Source of the DNA: Vibrio tubiashii
GTDB taxonomy: Bacteria; Pseudomonadota; Gammaproteobacteria; Enterobacterales; Vibrionaceae
Assembly: GCA_000775715.1 (NCBI GenBank)
Contig: JRWQ01000008.1
Span: 346,630 to 410,629 of the forward strand
Direction: 5' to 3'
Length of the DNA stretch: 64,000 nt
The notes beneath the pieces are model-generated. The model was given only the letters and a program-made list of their open reading frames with translations. It was not told the DNA's origin and did no database searches. Within the stretch, counting starts at the first letter, position 1. Every line of letters starts with the position of its first letter. This document shows, piece after piece, positions 9,020-16,591 of this stretch. Made by a program: the position numbers and the translations under genes.

Positions 9020-9619
9020 CTAAAGTTTTTGTCTACCCAGTAAGGAATGTGACAAGGTCGTACCATCGACAAGCTCTAGCTCTCCACCAACAGGTACACC
9101 ATGTGCGATACGACTCGCTTGGACTTGGTGCTCACGACATAGTTCAGCAATATAGTGCGCCGTAGCCTCACCTTCTACCGTCGGATTGGTTGCTAAGATC
9201 ACTTCACTGATATCACCACGACGCAAACGAAAGTCTAAGACATCAAGACCAATATCACTAGGACCAATACCATCTAACGGAGATAAGTGTCCCATCAACA
9301 CAAAGTAGCGTCCAGAAAACTGTCCTGTCGCCTCAACCGCTGCGATATCTGCCGGACTCTCCACCACACAAATCTGCCCATTTTCCTGACGTTTAGGATT
9401 CGTACAGATATGGCAGGTCTCTTCTTCAGTGAAAGTTCGACACTCGCTGCAGTGACCGATTTCGGTCATTGCATGGCTTAACGCGTCGGCAAGCTGTAAG
9501 CCGCCTTTTCTATCCCGCTGTAACAAATGAAAGGCCATACGCTGAGCCGACTTGGGACCAACCCCAGGTAGACAACGTAAGGCCTCCATCAATTGCTCCA
9601 GCATATGACTGGTGCGCAT
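9020..9619 (-). CDS. recR: Recombination protein RecR
   Basis: RecR, 199 residues (E. coli 201), loads RecA at gaps together with RecF and RecO. Visible: the helix-hairpin-helix segment '[20 protein letters not shown]', the zinc finger '[16 protein letters not shown]', the Toprim core '[14 protein letters not shown]', '[18 protein letters not shown]' and '[14 protein letters not shown]', and the end '[10 protein letters not shown]'. The gene is 14 bases after ybaB and is the last of an apt-dnaX-ybaB-recR run, the conserved order in enterobacteria and vibrios. Confidence 0.97.
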   Translation of the reverse strand: MRTSHMLEQLMEALRCLPGVGPKSAQRMAFHLLQRDRKGGLQLADALSHAMTEIGHCSECRTFTEEETCHICTNPKRQENGQICVVESPADIAAVEATGQFSGRYFVLMGHLSPLDGIGPSDIGLDVLDFRLRRGDISEVILATNPTVEGEATAHYIAELCREHQVQASRIAHGVPVGGELELVDGTTLSHSLLGRQKL

Positions 9620-9633
9620 TAATTCTTACTCAA

Positions 9634-9963
9634 TTAGAATGGCATCTTCATGCCAGGTGGTAGTTGCATACCGCCAGTCACACCAGCCATTTTTTCTTTT
9701 TGAGTCTCTTCAACACGGCGTGCTGCGTCGTTGAATGCTGCTGCGATAAGATCTTCAAGCATCTCTTTGTCGTCTTCCATTAGACTCTCGTCAATTTCAA
9801 CACGACGCACGCTATGACTACCAGTAATAGTCACTTTCACTAGGCCAGCACCAGACTCACCTGTTACTTCCATATTAGCGATTTCTTCTTGAAGCTTTTG
9901 CATGCGATCTTGCATTTGCTGGGCTTGCTTCATTAGGTTGCCCATACCGCCTTTACCAAACAT
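9634..9963 (-). CDS. ybaB: YbaB/EbfC family nucleoid-associated protein
   Basis: A 109-residue DNA-binding protein beginning '[18 protein letters not shown]' with the helical segment '[20 protein letters not shown]', '[20 protein letters not shown]' and a Met/Pro-rich tail '[13 protein letters not shown]'. Members form dimers that bind DNA and appear to organise the nucleoid. Length and sequence match E. coli YbaB (109). It lies between dnaX and recR, an association that is nearly universal; co-expression with these genes is the likely reason for its suspected role near replication and repair. Confidence 0.95.
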   Translation of the reverse strand: MFGKGGMGNLMKQAQQMQDRMQKLQEEIANMEVTGESGAGLVKVTITGSHSVRRVEIDESLMEDDKEMLEDLIAAAFNDAARRVEETQKEKMAGVTGGMQLPPGMKMPF

Positions 9964-10034
9964 GTTTATCTCTCTGGTTAGTTAGCTGTTTCGTTATTAG
10001 ATGGGGCATAATTATAAAAATTCAACCCCGGCAA

Positions 10035-12182
10035 TTATATTGGCCGAACGCTCTCTTTATCGAGTTCAGCTGCAAAGCGCTTTTCGATAAATTGAACGTT
10101 TGGATCCTCTTCTAAGCTAGTGAACGCTTGCTGTAAGCGTTGCTGATAAAGCTTGTCACGCAACTCAAGTGGTGTCTCACCTAAATCACCGATCTCGACA
10201 CTTAACTGACACTCTTGAGCAAGTACACGGTTAAGCTCTCCAAGCAGTTCACTTTGCGCTTTATCGGTATTTAAATGTGCTTGTGATGCTCTTAACGTCA
10301 ACGAGATAGTCGCACCATCTTTCTCATAGTGTGAATTTAGCGCAAGCTGCTCAGTTAACTTAGCGGTGGTCAATTTGCTAATCAGATTGGCCCACTCACT
10401 TTGCTCTATACTTTCACCGACAAGTTTGTGCACCATTTCTGGTGTTTTCTCATGCTCCAAGGCTTTTTTTAATAACGTTGGAGTCAACTCAAGCGTCTGT
10501 GTTTTATTCTGAGGTAAGCTTGGCTTCCATTGGTAAGGCTCATCCTTAGCAGGCTCAGGTGTAGCACTAATATTTGCGTGCTGCAATGGCGACACCTGCC
10601 CTGCACTACCGTGTTTTTTCGCTACACGGTCAAGCACAGACTCTGGTTTAGCAGATGTCGCATTAGCCTTTTTTGCTGGATTACCTTGAGCTGGATTTAA
10701 GCCCTTTCTCTGCGAACGTAGCTGATGACGCAAACCACTTAATGGCGAGTTTGGTCGCTCGTTAGACGTAGTTGGTGCAGAAGCTTGAACCTGTTGAACA
10801 GGTGGTGTCATCTCTGGTTGAGTTGAAATTCGTTGTTCACTAGGCGGAACATAAGGCTCTGCTGGCTCATCATACTGACGTGAATCGTAGCCGTAATCAT
10901 CGACTACAGGCGCATTATTTGGGCCTGTACTTGGTGCTATCTTAGGCTCTGGAGTTGCTTGCACTTCCTGCTTCTGCTGCGATTGAGATTGCGGCGCTCT
11001 CAACTCTGGGTTGATCACTGGTACCTGATTAGTGGGTTTTGGCGCTGTGGAAGTCTGATCATCAACTTGGGTAGAGATAACATTTGCTTGTGACTTAGCC
11101 GCTGGTTTAAATGCCATCATACGCAAGATGATCATCTCCAACCCACTTCTCTCAGACGGCGCAAGTGGTAGGTCTTGGCGACCTTTTAGCGCAATCTGAT
11201 AATAAAGCTGCACATCTTGTGGCGTCATTGCGCGAGAAAGAAGCGCTATTTTTTCGGAGTCAGGTTGGCTTTGATCAAGTGTCGCTGGCAACGCTTGGTA
11301 CATGGCCAGTCTGTGCAGTTGAGCGGCTAACTGTTGTAATAGCCCATCCCACTCAACACCATTTTGCGCCAGAGCATTTACACAATCCATCGCCATTTTC
11401 GGCTGTTTTGAACTGATCGCTTCTAACAGATGCAGCGCTTGGTCTGTATCAAGCGTGCCTAACATGTGCGCAACGCTGTCAGTCAGCACTTGCCCATTGC
11501 CAAGTGCAATAGCTTGATCGGTTAGGCTTAACGCATCACGCATACTACCGTCAGCAGCATGGGCAATCATGCCCAACGCTCGTGGTTCTGCAGTAACGCT
11601 TTCAGCACCAAGAATATGATCGAGCTGCTGATGAATATCATCAACACTGATCGGTTTCAGATGGAACTGTAAACAGCGCGACAGTATGGTGACAGGTAAC
11701 TTTTGTGGATCTGTTGTCGCCAGTAAGAACTTCACATACTCTGGTGGCTCTTCCAACGTTTTTAGCAACGCGTTAAAGCTATGGCGAGAGAGCATATGAA
11801 CTTCATCGATAAGGTAAACTTTAAAGCGACCACGTGCAGGCTTGTACTGCACGTTATCTAATAGTTCACGAGTATCTTCAACTTTAGTACGCGAAGCTGC
11901 ATCTATCTCTAATAAGTCAACAAATCGTCCTTCATCGATCTCTTTACAGGTATCACAGACCCCACACGGTGTTGAGGTAATCCCGGTTTCACAGTTGAGG
12001 CCTTTCGCAAACAACCGACCGATGGTGGTTTTACCCACGCCACGAGTGCCGCTAAACAGATAAGCATGATGAAGACGATTTTGCGCTAACGCATTTTCCA
12101 GCGCGGTGAGAACGTGAGCCTGACCAACCACTTCATTAAACTTGGTTGGTCGCCACTTTCGCGCTAAGGCAAGATAACTCAT
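10035..12182 (-). CDS. dnaX: DNA polymerase III subunit tau (and gamma by frameshift)
   Basis: Clamp-loader ATPase, 715 residues as full-length tau (E. coli 643). Visible: 'VGQAHVLTALENAL', Walker A 'GTRGVGKTTIGR', a zinc module with Cys residues in 'CGVCDTCKEI', Walker B 'YLIDEVHMLS', sensor 'ATTDPQKLP' and the SRC motif 'LSRCLQFHL'. The region from about residue 365 to 560 is a low-complexity Pro/Gln/Ser linker longer than in E. coli; the C-terminal part binds DnaB and alpha. A slippery A-AAA-AAG at codons 504-505 with a -1 stop one codon later would give gamma of about 506 residues (see separate entry). It is 29 bases downstream of apt. Confidence 0.97.
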   Translation of the reverse strand: MSYLALARKWRPTKFNEVVGQAHVLTALENALAQNRLHHAYLFSGTRGVGKTTIGRLFAKGLNCETGITSTPCGVCDTCKEIDEGRFVDLLEIDAASRTKVEDTRELLDNVQYKPARGRFKVYLIDEVHMLSRHSFNALLKTLEEPPEYVKFLLATTDPQKLPVTILSRCLQFHLKPISVDDIHQQLDHILGAESVTAEPRALGMIAHAADGSMRDALSLTDQAIALGNGQVLTDSVAHMLGTLDTDQALHLLEAISSKQPKMAMDCVNALAQNGVEWDGLLQQLAAQLHRLAMYQALPATLDQSQPDSEKIALLSRAMTPQDVQLYYQIALKGRQDLPLAPSERSGLEMIILRMMAFKPAAKSQANVISTQVDDQTSTAPKPTNQVPVINPELRAPQSQSQQKQEVQATPEPKIAPSTGPNNAPVVDDYGYDSRQYDEPAEPYVPPSEQRISTQPEMTPPVQQVQASAPTTSNERPNSPLSGLRHQLRSQRKGLNPAQGNPAKKANATSAKPESVLDRVAKKHGSAGQVSPLQHANISATPEPAKDEPYQWKPSLPQNKTQTLELTPTLLKKALEHEKTPEMVHKLVGESIEQSEWANLISKLTTAKLTEQLALNSHYEKDGATISLTLRASQAHLNTDKAQSELLGELNRVLAQECQLSVEIGDLGETPLELRDKLYQQRLQQAFTSLEEDPNVQFIEKRFAAELDKESVRPI
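10663..10689 (-). promoter_or_regulatory. Programmed -1 frameshift site in dnaX
   Basis: On the minus strand the heptamer A-AAA-AAG occupies 10674-10668, in the zero frame GCA AAA AAG. A -1 slip makes the next codons GGC and TAA (stop at 10665-10663), giving gamma with one extra Gly. An AAGG Shine-Dalgarno-like element sits about 9-10 bases upstream, where E. coli dnaX has its stimulator. I could not find a strong downstream stem-loop by eye. Confidence 0.8.
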
Positions 12183-12211
12183 GAAACTATACCCATTAAA
12201 AACCTAACCGA

Positions 12212-12757
12212 TTAGTGGCCTTCAAACTCACAGATGCTGTAAACGTTAAGACCTAAACCTTCAAGTCGCTTATCACCGCCAATTTCAGGAAGGTTAATAA
12301 CAAAAGCAGCGTGCTCTACCACACCACCAAGTTGGCGGATAAGTTTAGTTGTCGCTTCGATTGTACCGCCGGTCGCTAGTAGATCATCAACAACCAGTAC
12401 TTTGTCACCCTCACTGATCGCATCAGTGTGAATCTCAAGAGTGTCAGTACCGTACTCAAGTTCGTATGATTGAGAGACCGTAGCACGTGGCAACTTACCC
12501 GGTTTGCGTACTGGAACAAAACCCAAACCAAGCTCTAGCGCTAGTGGCGCACCAAAAAGAAAGCCACGCGCTTCAGTACCAACAATTTTGGTAAAGCCCA
12601 TATCTTTGTACTTCTCAACCAGTAACTGGATAGTAGCTTGGTACGCTTTTGCATCTTCCATTAAGCTGGTTACATCACGGAAAAGTATGCCCGCTTTTGG
12701 ATAGTCAGGAATGCTTTTGATGCTAGATTTGATCAGTGAGATTGTTTCAGTAGTCAT
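12212..12757 (-). CDS. apt: Adenine phosphoribosyltransferase
   Basis: Purine salvage enzyme that makes AMP and pyrophosphate from adenine and PRPP; 181 residues (E. coli 183). Visible: '[17 protein letters not shown]', the adenine-site region '[18 protein letters not shown]', '[12 protein letters not shown]' and the PRPP-binding loop '[13 protein letters not shown]'. All key motifs are present. It is first in the apt-dnaX-ybaB-recR run, 29 bases before dnaX; its own promoter should lie in the 160-base gap that also holds the ybaN terminator. Confidence 0.97.
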   Translation of the reverse strand: MTTETISLIKSSIKSIPDYPKAGILFRDVTSLMEDAKAYQATIQLLVEKYKDMGFTKIVGTEARGFLFGAPLALELGLGFVPVRKPGKLPRATVSQSYELEYGTDTLEIHTDAISEGDKVLVVDDLLATGGTIEATTKLIRQLGGVVEHAAFVINLPEIGGDKRLEGLGLNVYSICEFEGH

Positions 12758-12865
12758 AATTCTTTCTTAGATTGGCTCGATAGCTTTAATACAAAGCCAT
12801 CAATTCACGTAATTTTCAGCACAGCCCGACCTCTGGAAATGACGAACGCTTTGCCACAGTTTGTT

Positions 12866-12902
12866 GTGCTCAAAAAACAAACGCCCACTTCAAAAGCGGG
12901 CA
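12866..12902 (-). terminator. Terminator downstream of ybaN
   Basis: On the minus strand GCCCGCTT pairs with AAGTGGGC around a three-base loop and is followed by a T-rich tract (GTTTGTTTTTT), 15-20 bases after the ybaN stop. Confidence 0.7.
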
Positions 12903-12917
12903 CACTTCCTGACAATC

Positions 12918-13274
12918 TTAGTGATTTTCTTCTCTATCGGCAAGGTACTCAGTCACAGGCAAGCGAATAAACCAAGTGAGTAAAACCACCAGCATGACGA
13001 CAAGCGCAATCTTTAACCAGAAGTGTGGGACAACCCAAATAGAGAAAGTAAAACTGAGGACAATGCACAGTGCACCGCGCTTCTTAACTTTCGCTGTCAC
13101 CGCTCGATTGTGGTGCCAATTAGTTAAAATAGGTCCAAACGTTTTATGCTCATGCAACCAGCGATGAAACTTAGGGCTACTGCGCATAAAGCAGGCGCTT
13201 GCTAACAGAATAAAGGGAGTAGTAGGAAGGAGTGGGAGGAATATCCCAAGAATGCCCAAAATAAGACTGAGCAC
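12918..13274 (-). CDS. ybaN: YbaN family inner-membrane protein (DUF454)
   Basis: Small integral membrane protein; 118 residues from the GTG at 13274. The DUF454 signature is clear: 'LGIFLPLLPTTPFILLASAC' and 'FMRSSPKFHRWLHEHKTFG', then two more hydrophobic segments. Function is unknown. The family N-terminus (E. coli 'RIILIIIGWLAVVLGTLG') extends further upstream, and this frame is open to 13310 coding 'IRRLFLNFVGV'. A GGAG at 13320-13317 lies 6-12 bases before ATC, ATA and ATT codons at 13310, 13307 and 13304, but no ATG, GTG or TTG is there. The real start may therefore be a non-AUG codon, or the ATG was lost. It follows the 43-codon gene closely. Confidence 0.85.
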   Translation of the reverse strand: MLSLILGILGIFLPLLPTTPFILLASACFMRSSPKFHRWLHEHKTFGPILTNWHHNRAVTAKVKKRGALCIVLSFTFSIWVVPHFWLKIALVVMLVVLLTWFIRLPVTEYLADREENH

Positions 13275-13329
13275 ACCAACAAAATTAAGAAACAGACGAC
13301 GAATTATGATGGCGTGCTCCGTATGAAAA

Positions 13330-13461
13330 TCAATACCCCGCGTATCCGTTGAACACGCGAATCCAAGTTAACGTTGCCGGTAACGTTGGGATCAGTAGAA
13401 CGGCAATAAAGCCGAGGAAATAGAAAACATTATACGGTTCTTGAAAATCTTTGTCTGCCAT
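13330..13461 (-). CDS. Small single-span membrane protein, 43 residues, unrecognised
   Basis: An ATG at 13461 opens a 43-codon frame ending in TGA at 13332-13330. The peptide begins 'MADKDFQEPYNVFYFLGFIA' and has one hydrophobic span (about residues 13-31, 'YFLGFIAVLLIPTLPATLTW'), ending 'NGYAGY'. I do not recognise the family. Its support is the clear amphipathic-start, membrane-span layout and the position about 20 bases upstream of ybaN on the same strand, suggesting a two-gene operon. The ribosome binding site (AGAGAAG about 8 bases upstream) is weak. It could be a regulator or partner of a membrane complex, but nothing shows which. Confidence 0.6.
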   Translation of the reverse strand: MADKDFQEPYNVFYFLGFIAVLLIPTLPATLTWIRVFNGYAGY

Positions 13462-13625
13462 GGGCTTGCTTCTCTAAAGGTGAAATTGACTTTACCTGAT
13501 GAATTTAACCAATTGTTAAAAACTTGGGTTATTTTTGTTTTATGGCGGACTATACCCTAAACATTGAAGGACAAACACCAACTAACATTAGGGTTATTTC
13601 TAGGATGAGAGTAGTGACAGCGGTG

Positions 13626-14726
13626 TTAAGTTTTGCTGCCACGATAGATGTCTAAGCTAAAACTACTTGAGCCCAAACGACTCAAGGTCAATTGACTGCC
13701 AGACTGGATTGGCAAATCCATAGTGATGAAGTTTTTGCCGCAGTTTTCACCAAGCTTCACTCCTGCGGATATATGCTGCGAGAAGTAACCATTTGACCAC
13801 TGCGCGTCTAGCCCAGCAGGCAAAATAGATAGTGTGCCTTCTGATAGGTCGGCAATACCAAACAAAGCATTGACAGGGGTACTACACTCCGAACACTTGA
13901 TTCCCTTTTCAAGCAGTGTGGCGATATCTTTAAGATCGGCATTAAAACATTTCAAATTACGTAGATAGTCGTGAAACAGCGCCCGAACTAACAGGGTGGT
14001 CGCCGCACCATGCTTCTCTTCACTCGCGGAGTCGATAAGATAAAACGCAAACTGGCCATTAATCAGCCAAGCGTAGTCAAACACTAACGGCATCACATCT
14101 GTCGATTGAAGTAAGCGATAGTTGCACTTCCAGTCCCCTTGCGAGGTATCTTTTTCCGGTAACAGTGCGTGTAAAAGGTCTTTGGCTGCGCTTGGGTTTT
14201 CTTCTAAGTACTCTAAATGCCAATGCAGTTCTTGCTCTTCGGGCATATCACCACTATCAACGCGAAACCATTGACTAGCAAAATCACGTTGATCACTAAG
14301 ATGGTTATCTGAGTCATCAAGCGTATTTTCAATCGCACACCCCAAATGCTCATGATTGCTAATAGGTTTTGCTAAGAAGTCTTTAATACCATACCGGAGC
14401 GCTTTGGCAACGTCAGAGATTTCGTCAGTCGCAGAGACGACGATAAGAGGTAGTGATGGGTATTCGAGGCTGACTTCTTCGACAAACTCAATGCCATCTA
14501 AAATCGGCATTGACAAGTCACATAGAATCAAATCCGGCTCTGTGGAGCGCAATTTTTGCAGACCATCTAGTCCATCTTCAGCTTCGATCACTTTATACCC
14601 TTGGGACTCTAGGTATCCAAGTGTGATACGACGGAAAATTGGATCATCATCCACAAGCATAATCACTTTTTGTCCAGCAGCGACCGGCAACGCCGCACTG
14701 GTTCCAACTTCGACTGTTTTATGCAT
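13626..14726 (-). CDS. rssB: RssB-like response regulator (receiver plus degenerate PP2C domain)
   Basis: A 366-residue cytoplasmic protein. The N-terminal receiver has 'MLVDDDPIFRR', phospho-acceptor Asp70 in 'DLILCDLSMPILDG' and 'SATDEISDVAKALRYGIKDF', ending in 'LAKPI'. The C-terminal part resembles the inactive PP2C-like domain of E. coli RssB ('HGAATTLLVRALFHDYL' against 'HNGVLAALLLRALFNGLL'; 'SILPAGLDAQW'). RssB delivers sigma-S to ClpXP for degradation, so this is probably the stationary-phase sigma factor adaptor of the host. No partner kinase is adjacent. It is divergent from a LysR gene. A few extra N-terminal residues precede the receiver compared with E. coli. Confidence 0.75.
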   Translation of the reverse strand: MHKTVEVGTSAALPVAAGQKVIMLVDDDPIFRRITLGYLESQGYKVIEAEDGLDGLQKLRSTEPDLILCDLSMPILDGIEFVEEVSLEYPSLPLIVVSATDEISDVAKALRYGIKDFLAKPISNHEHLGCAIENTLDDSDNHLSDQRDFASQWFRVDSGDMPEEQELHWHLEYLEENPSAAKDLLHALLPEKDTSQGDWKCNYRLLQSTDVMPLVFDYAWLINGQFAFYLIDSASEEKHGAATTLLVRALFHDYLRNLKCFNADLKDIATLLEKGIKCSECSTPVNALFGIADLSEGTLSILPAGLDAQWSNGYFSQHISAGVKLGENCGKNFITMDLPIQSGSQLTLSRLGSSSFSLDIYRGSKT

Positions 14727-14963
14727 AACTCATTGCCTCACACAACTACAACCACAACTAATAATTATTATTCTTGTTCGTTTCAAACACTCTTTAAAAA
14801 GTAGCCGTGAACTAGCATTTATACAAATCTTCCACTTTTAGAGCGGGTCGAATACTATATCTATGGAATCGAAAATATCGCTAAACTTGTTGATGTGACT
14901 CAAACTTTGACATTTGATATGAAGATAAATTACTAAAAATCGCAAAAAAGTGTGTCTGATACA

Positions 14964-15839
14964 ATGAAATTAGATGATCTAAACCTATTTAGGCTTGTCG
15001 TTGAAAATGGGAGTTATACCGCAACTTCCAGAAAAACAATGATTCCTGTTGCTACTATCACGCGACGTATTCAGGCCCTTGAAGACTCGTTAAATTTGCG
15101 GCTTCTTAATCGTCATGCGCGTAAACTCTCTCTTACAGAAGCGGGAGAGCGCTTTTACAGTGAATGCTCTCCTCTGCTTAGTCGCCTTGCTTCAGCGGCT
15201 GAAGAGCTCACTGACGAGTGCCGTGGCGCTGCGGGTAAAATTCGAATCACCGCACCATCGAACCTAACAAAACGCATGATGATGCCAATGTTTAACGCTT
15301 TTATGGCCAACTACCCTGACATCAACATTGAGCTTACCACCAGTAATCATGCAGACCAGCTTGATCCTACAGAGTGGGATGTTATTTTCCGTGTCGGTCC
15401 CCAGCGCGATTCGAGCCTGATTGCACGTAAAATCGGTGCGGTTGCCGACATCTTAGTCGCAAGTCCAGAGTATCTAAAACAAGCACCTGTGCCAAAGCAT
15501 GCTGAAGATCTCCACCATCACTCGCTTCTGAAAGGAGCACCACTTCTCAAGTGGCAACTCTCCAACCAAAATGGTGAGACCATTATCAACAACGATAAAG
15601 GCCGCTTTCAGTCCAATACGCTAAACGTAGTACGCAGTGCTTGCTCAGCAGGTTTGGGAATCACCTTAATGCCGGATGTGATGCTGAGAGAATACATAGA
15701 AGATGGCAGTTTAGTACGCGTGCTTGAAGGCTGGAGCGCAAACCCACGTGATATTTACATGTTGTACAACCACAAAGATCATCTACCTGAGAAGGTAAGA
15801 CTGTTTATCGACTTTGTGATCGCTTATCACCTTCATTAA
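14964..15839 (+). CDS. LysR-type transcriptional regulator
   Basis: A 291-residue LysR regulator with an N-terminal winged helix-turn-helix ('LDDLNLFRLVVENGSYTATS', 'PVATITRRIQALEDSLNLRL', 'RHARKLSLTEAGERFY') and a periplasmic-binding-protein-like effector domain ('GKIRITAPSNLTKRMMMPM', 'FNAFMANYPDINIELTTS', 'SAGLGITLMPDVML'). It is of the group that often acts near a divergent target gene. I prefer the ATG at 14964; a GTG at 14952 is also in frame, and neither has a good ribosome binding site. The divergent neighbour is the rssB-like gene, and the downstream convergent gene is a nitroreductase. Effector unknown. Confidence 0.9.
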   Translation: MKLDDLNLFRLVVENGSYTATSRKTMIPVATITRRIQALEDSLNLRLLNRHARKLSLTEAGERFYSECSPLLSRLASAAEELTDECRGAAGKIRITAPSNLTKRMMMPMFNAFMANYPDINIELTTSNHADQLDPTEWDVIFRVGPQRDSSLIARKIGAVADILVASPEYLKQAPVPKHAEDLHHHSLLKGAPLLKWQLSNQNGETIINNDKGRFQSNTLNVVRSACSAGLGITLMPDVMLREYIEDGSLVRVLEGWSANPRDIYMLYNHKDHLPEKVRLFIDFVIAYHLH

Positions 15840-15854
15840 ACGCACCATAGACAC

Positions 15855-15888
15855 ATAAAAAGCTTGGTTTTGACCAAGCTTTTTTCGT
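15855..15888. terminator. Bidirectional terminator between lysR and ydjA
   Basis: AAAAAGCTTGGT pairs with ACCAAGCTTTTTT around a TTTG loop between convergent genes. Confidence 0.85.
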
Positions 15889-15934
15889 CTGTTCCAGTCG
15901 GTATTTCACCAATCAGAATAAGTATCTAGTGGTT

Positions 15935-16483
15935 TTATAAATACTCGACAAACTTACTTAACTCTCGCTCTGGAACTCGCATCGGTGTACAACCTGGAGT
16001 ACCTAAATAGAGGAAACCGACAATTTCATCGTCCCCCTGTAAACCAAACGCTTGATGCACTTCTCGGTGGAACATCCACTTTCCTGAACGCCAAAAGCCT
16101 TGAAAACCTTGAGCAACCGCCGCCATTTGCATCGCATGAGCCGCACACCCAGCCGATAAGTATTGTTCAAACGCTGGCACCTTTTCATGCTCTGTCACCT
16201 TAGCAATTACCGTAATCACCATCGGCGCACGAAATGGCGCGTTTTTAACCTTATCTACCACGGCCGGCTCACTATTCTCAGCTTGGGCTGCTTTAACTAA
16301 GATGTCTGACAGCTTGTTTAAGCCTTCACCTTGCGCAATAACAAATCGCCAAGGTGTTAATCCTGCATGGTCTGGCGCGCGTAGTCCTGCACGAATAATG
16401 GTTTCAAGGGCTTTCCCTTCGGGAGCGGGCTCTGACAATTTTGCTATTGAGCGACGATTTAACAATAAATCTAGAGCATCCAT
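15935..16483 (-). CDS. ydjA: NAD(P)H nitroreductase, YdjA family
   Basis: A 182-residue flavin (FMN) oxidoreductase of the small nitroreductase fold, very similar to E. coli YdjA (183): 'MDALDLLLNRRSIAKLSEPA', 'RAGLRAPDHAGLTPWRF', 'NAPFRAPMVITVIAK', 'SAGCAAHAMQMAAVAQGFQG', 'WRSGKWM' and 'IVGFLYLGTP'. Acts in the cytoplasm as a dimer; the physiological substrate is not known. It is a single gene convergent with the LysR regulator. The start has the AGGAAG motif in its leader. Confidence 0.92.
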   Translation of the reverse strand: MDALDLLLNRRSIAKLSEPAPEGKALETIIRAGLRAPDHAGLTPWRFVIAQGEGLNKLSDILVKAAQAENSEPAVVDKVKNAPFRAPMVITVIAKVTEHEKVPAFEQYLSAGCAAHAMQMAAVAQGFQGFWRSGKWMFHREVHQAFGLQGDDEIVGFLYLGTPGCTPMRVPERELSKFVEYL

Positions 16484-16547
16484 GAGACTTCCTTTTTAGC
16501 TTCTTGTTTTTAAAATACATTAACCTAATGATAATAACTCTCACAAA

Positions 16548-16580
16548 CAAAAAAGGCGAACCCCTTGGTTCGCCTTCGTG
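16548..16580 (-). terminator. Terminator of the fadIJ operon
   Basis: On the minus strand AAGGCGAACC pairs with GGTTCGCCTT and is followed by TTTTTTG, just after the fadJ stop. Confidence 0.85.
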
Positions 16581-16591
16581 ATGCTTCAGTT

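Noticed and set aside
12183..13330. 4.5S RNA (ffs) or tRNA near dnaX/apt
   Set aside because: I looked for the conserved SRP RNA core and cloverleaf patterns in the gaps and saw none.
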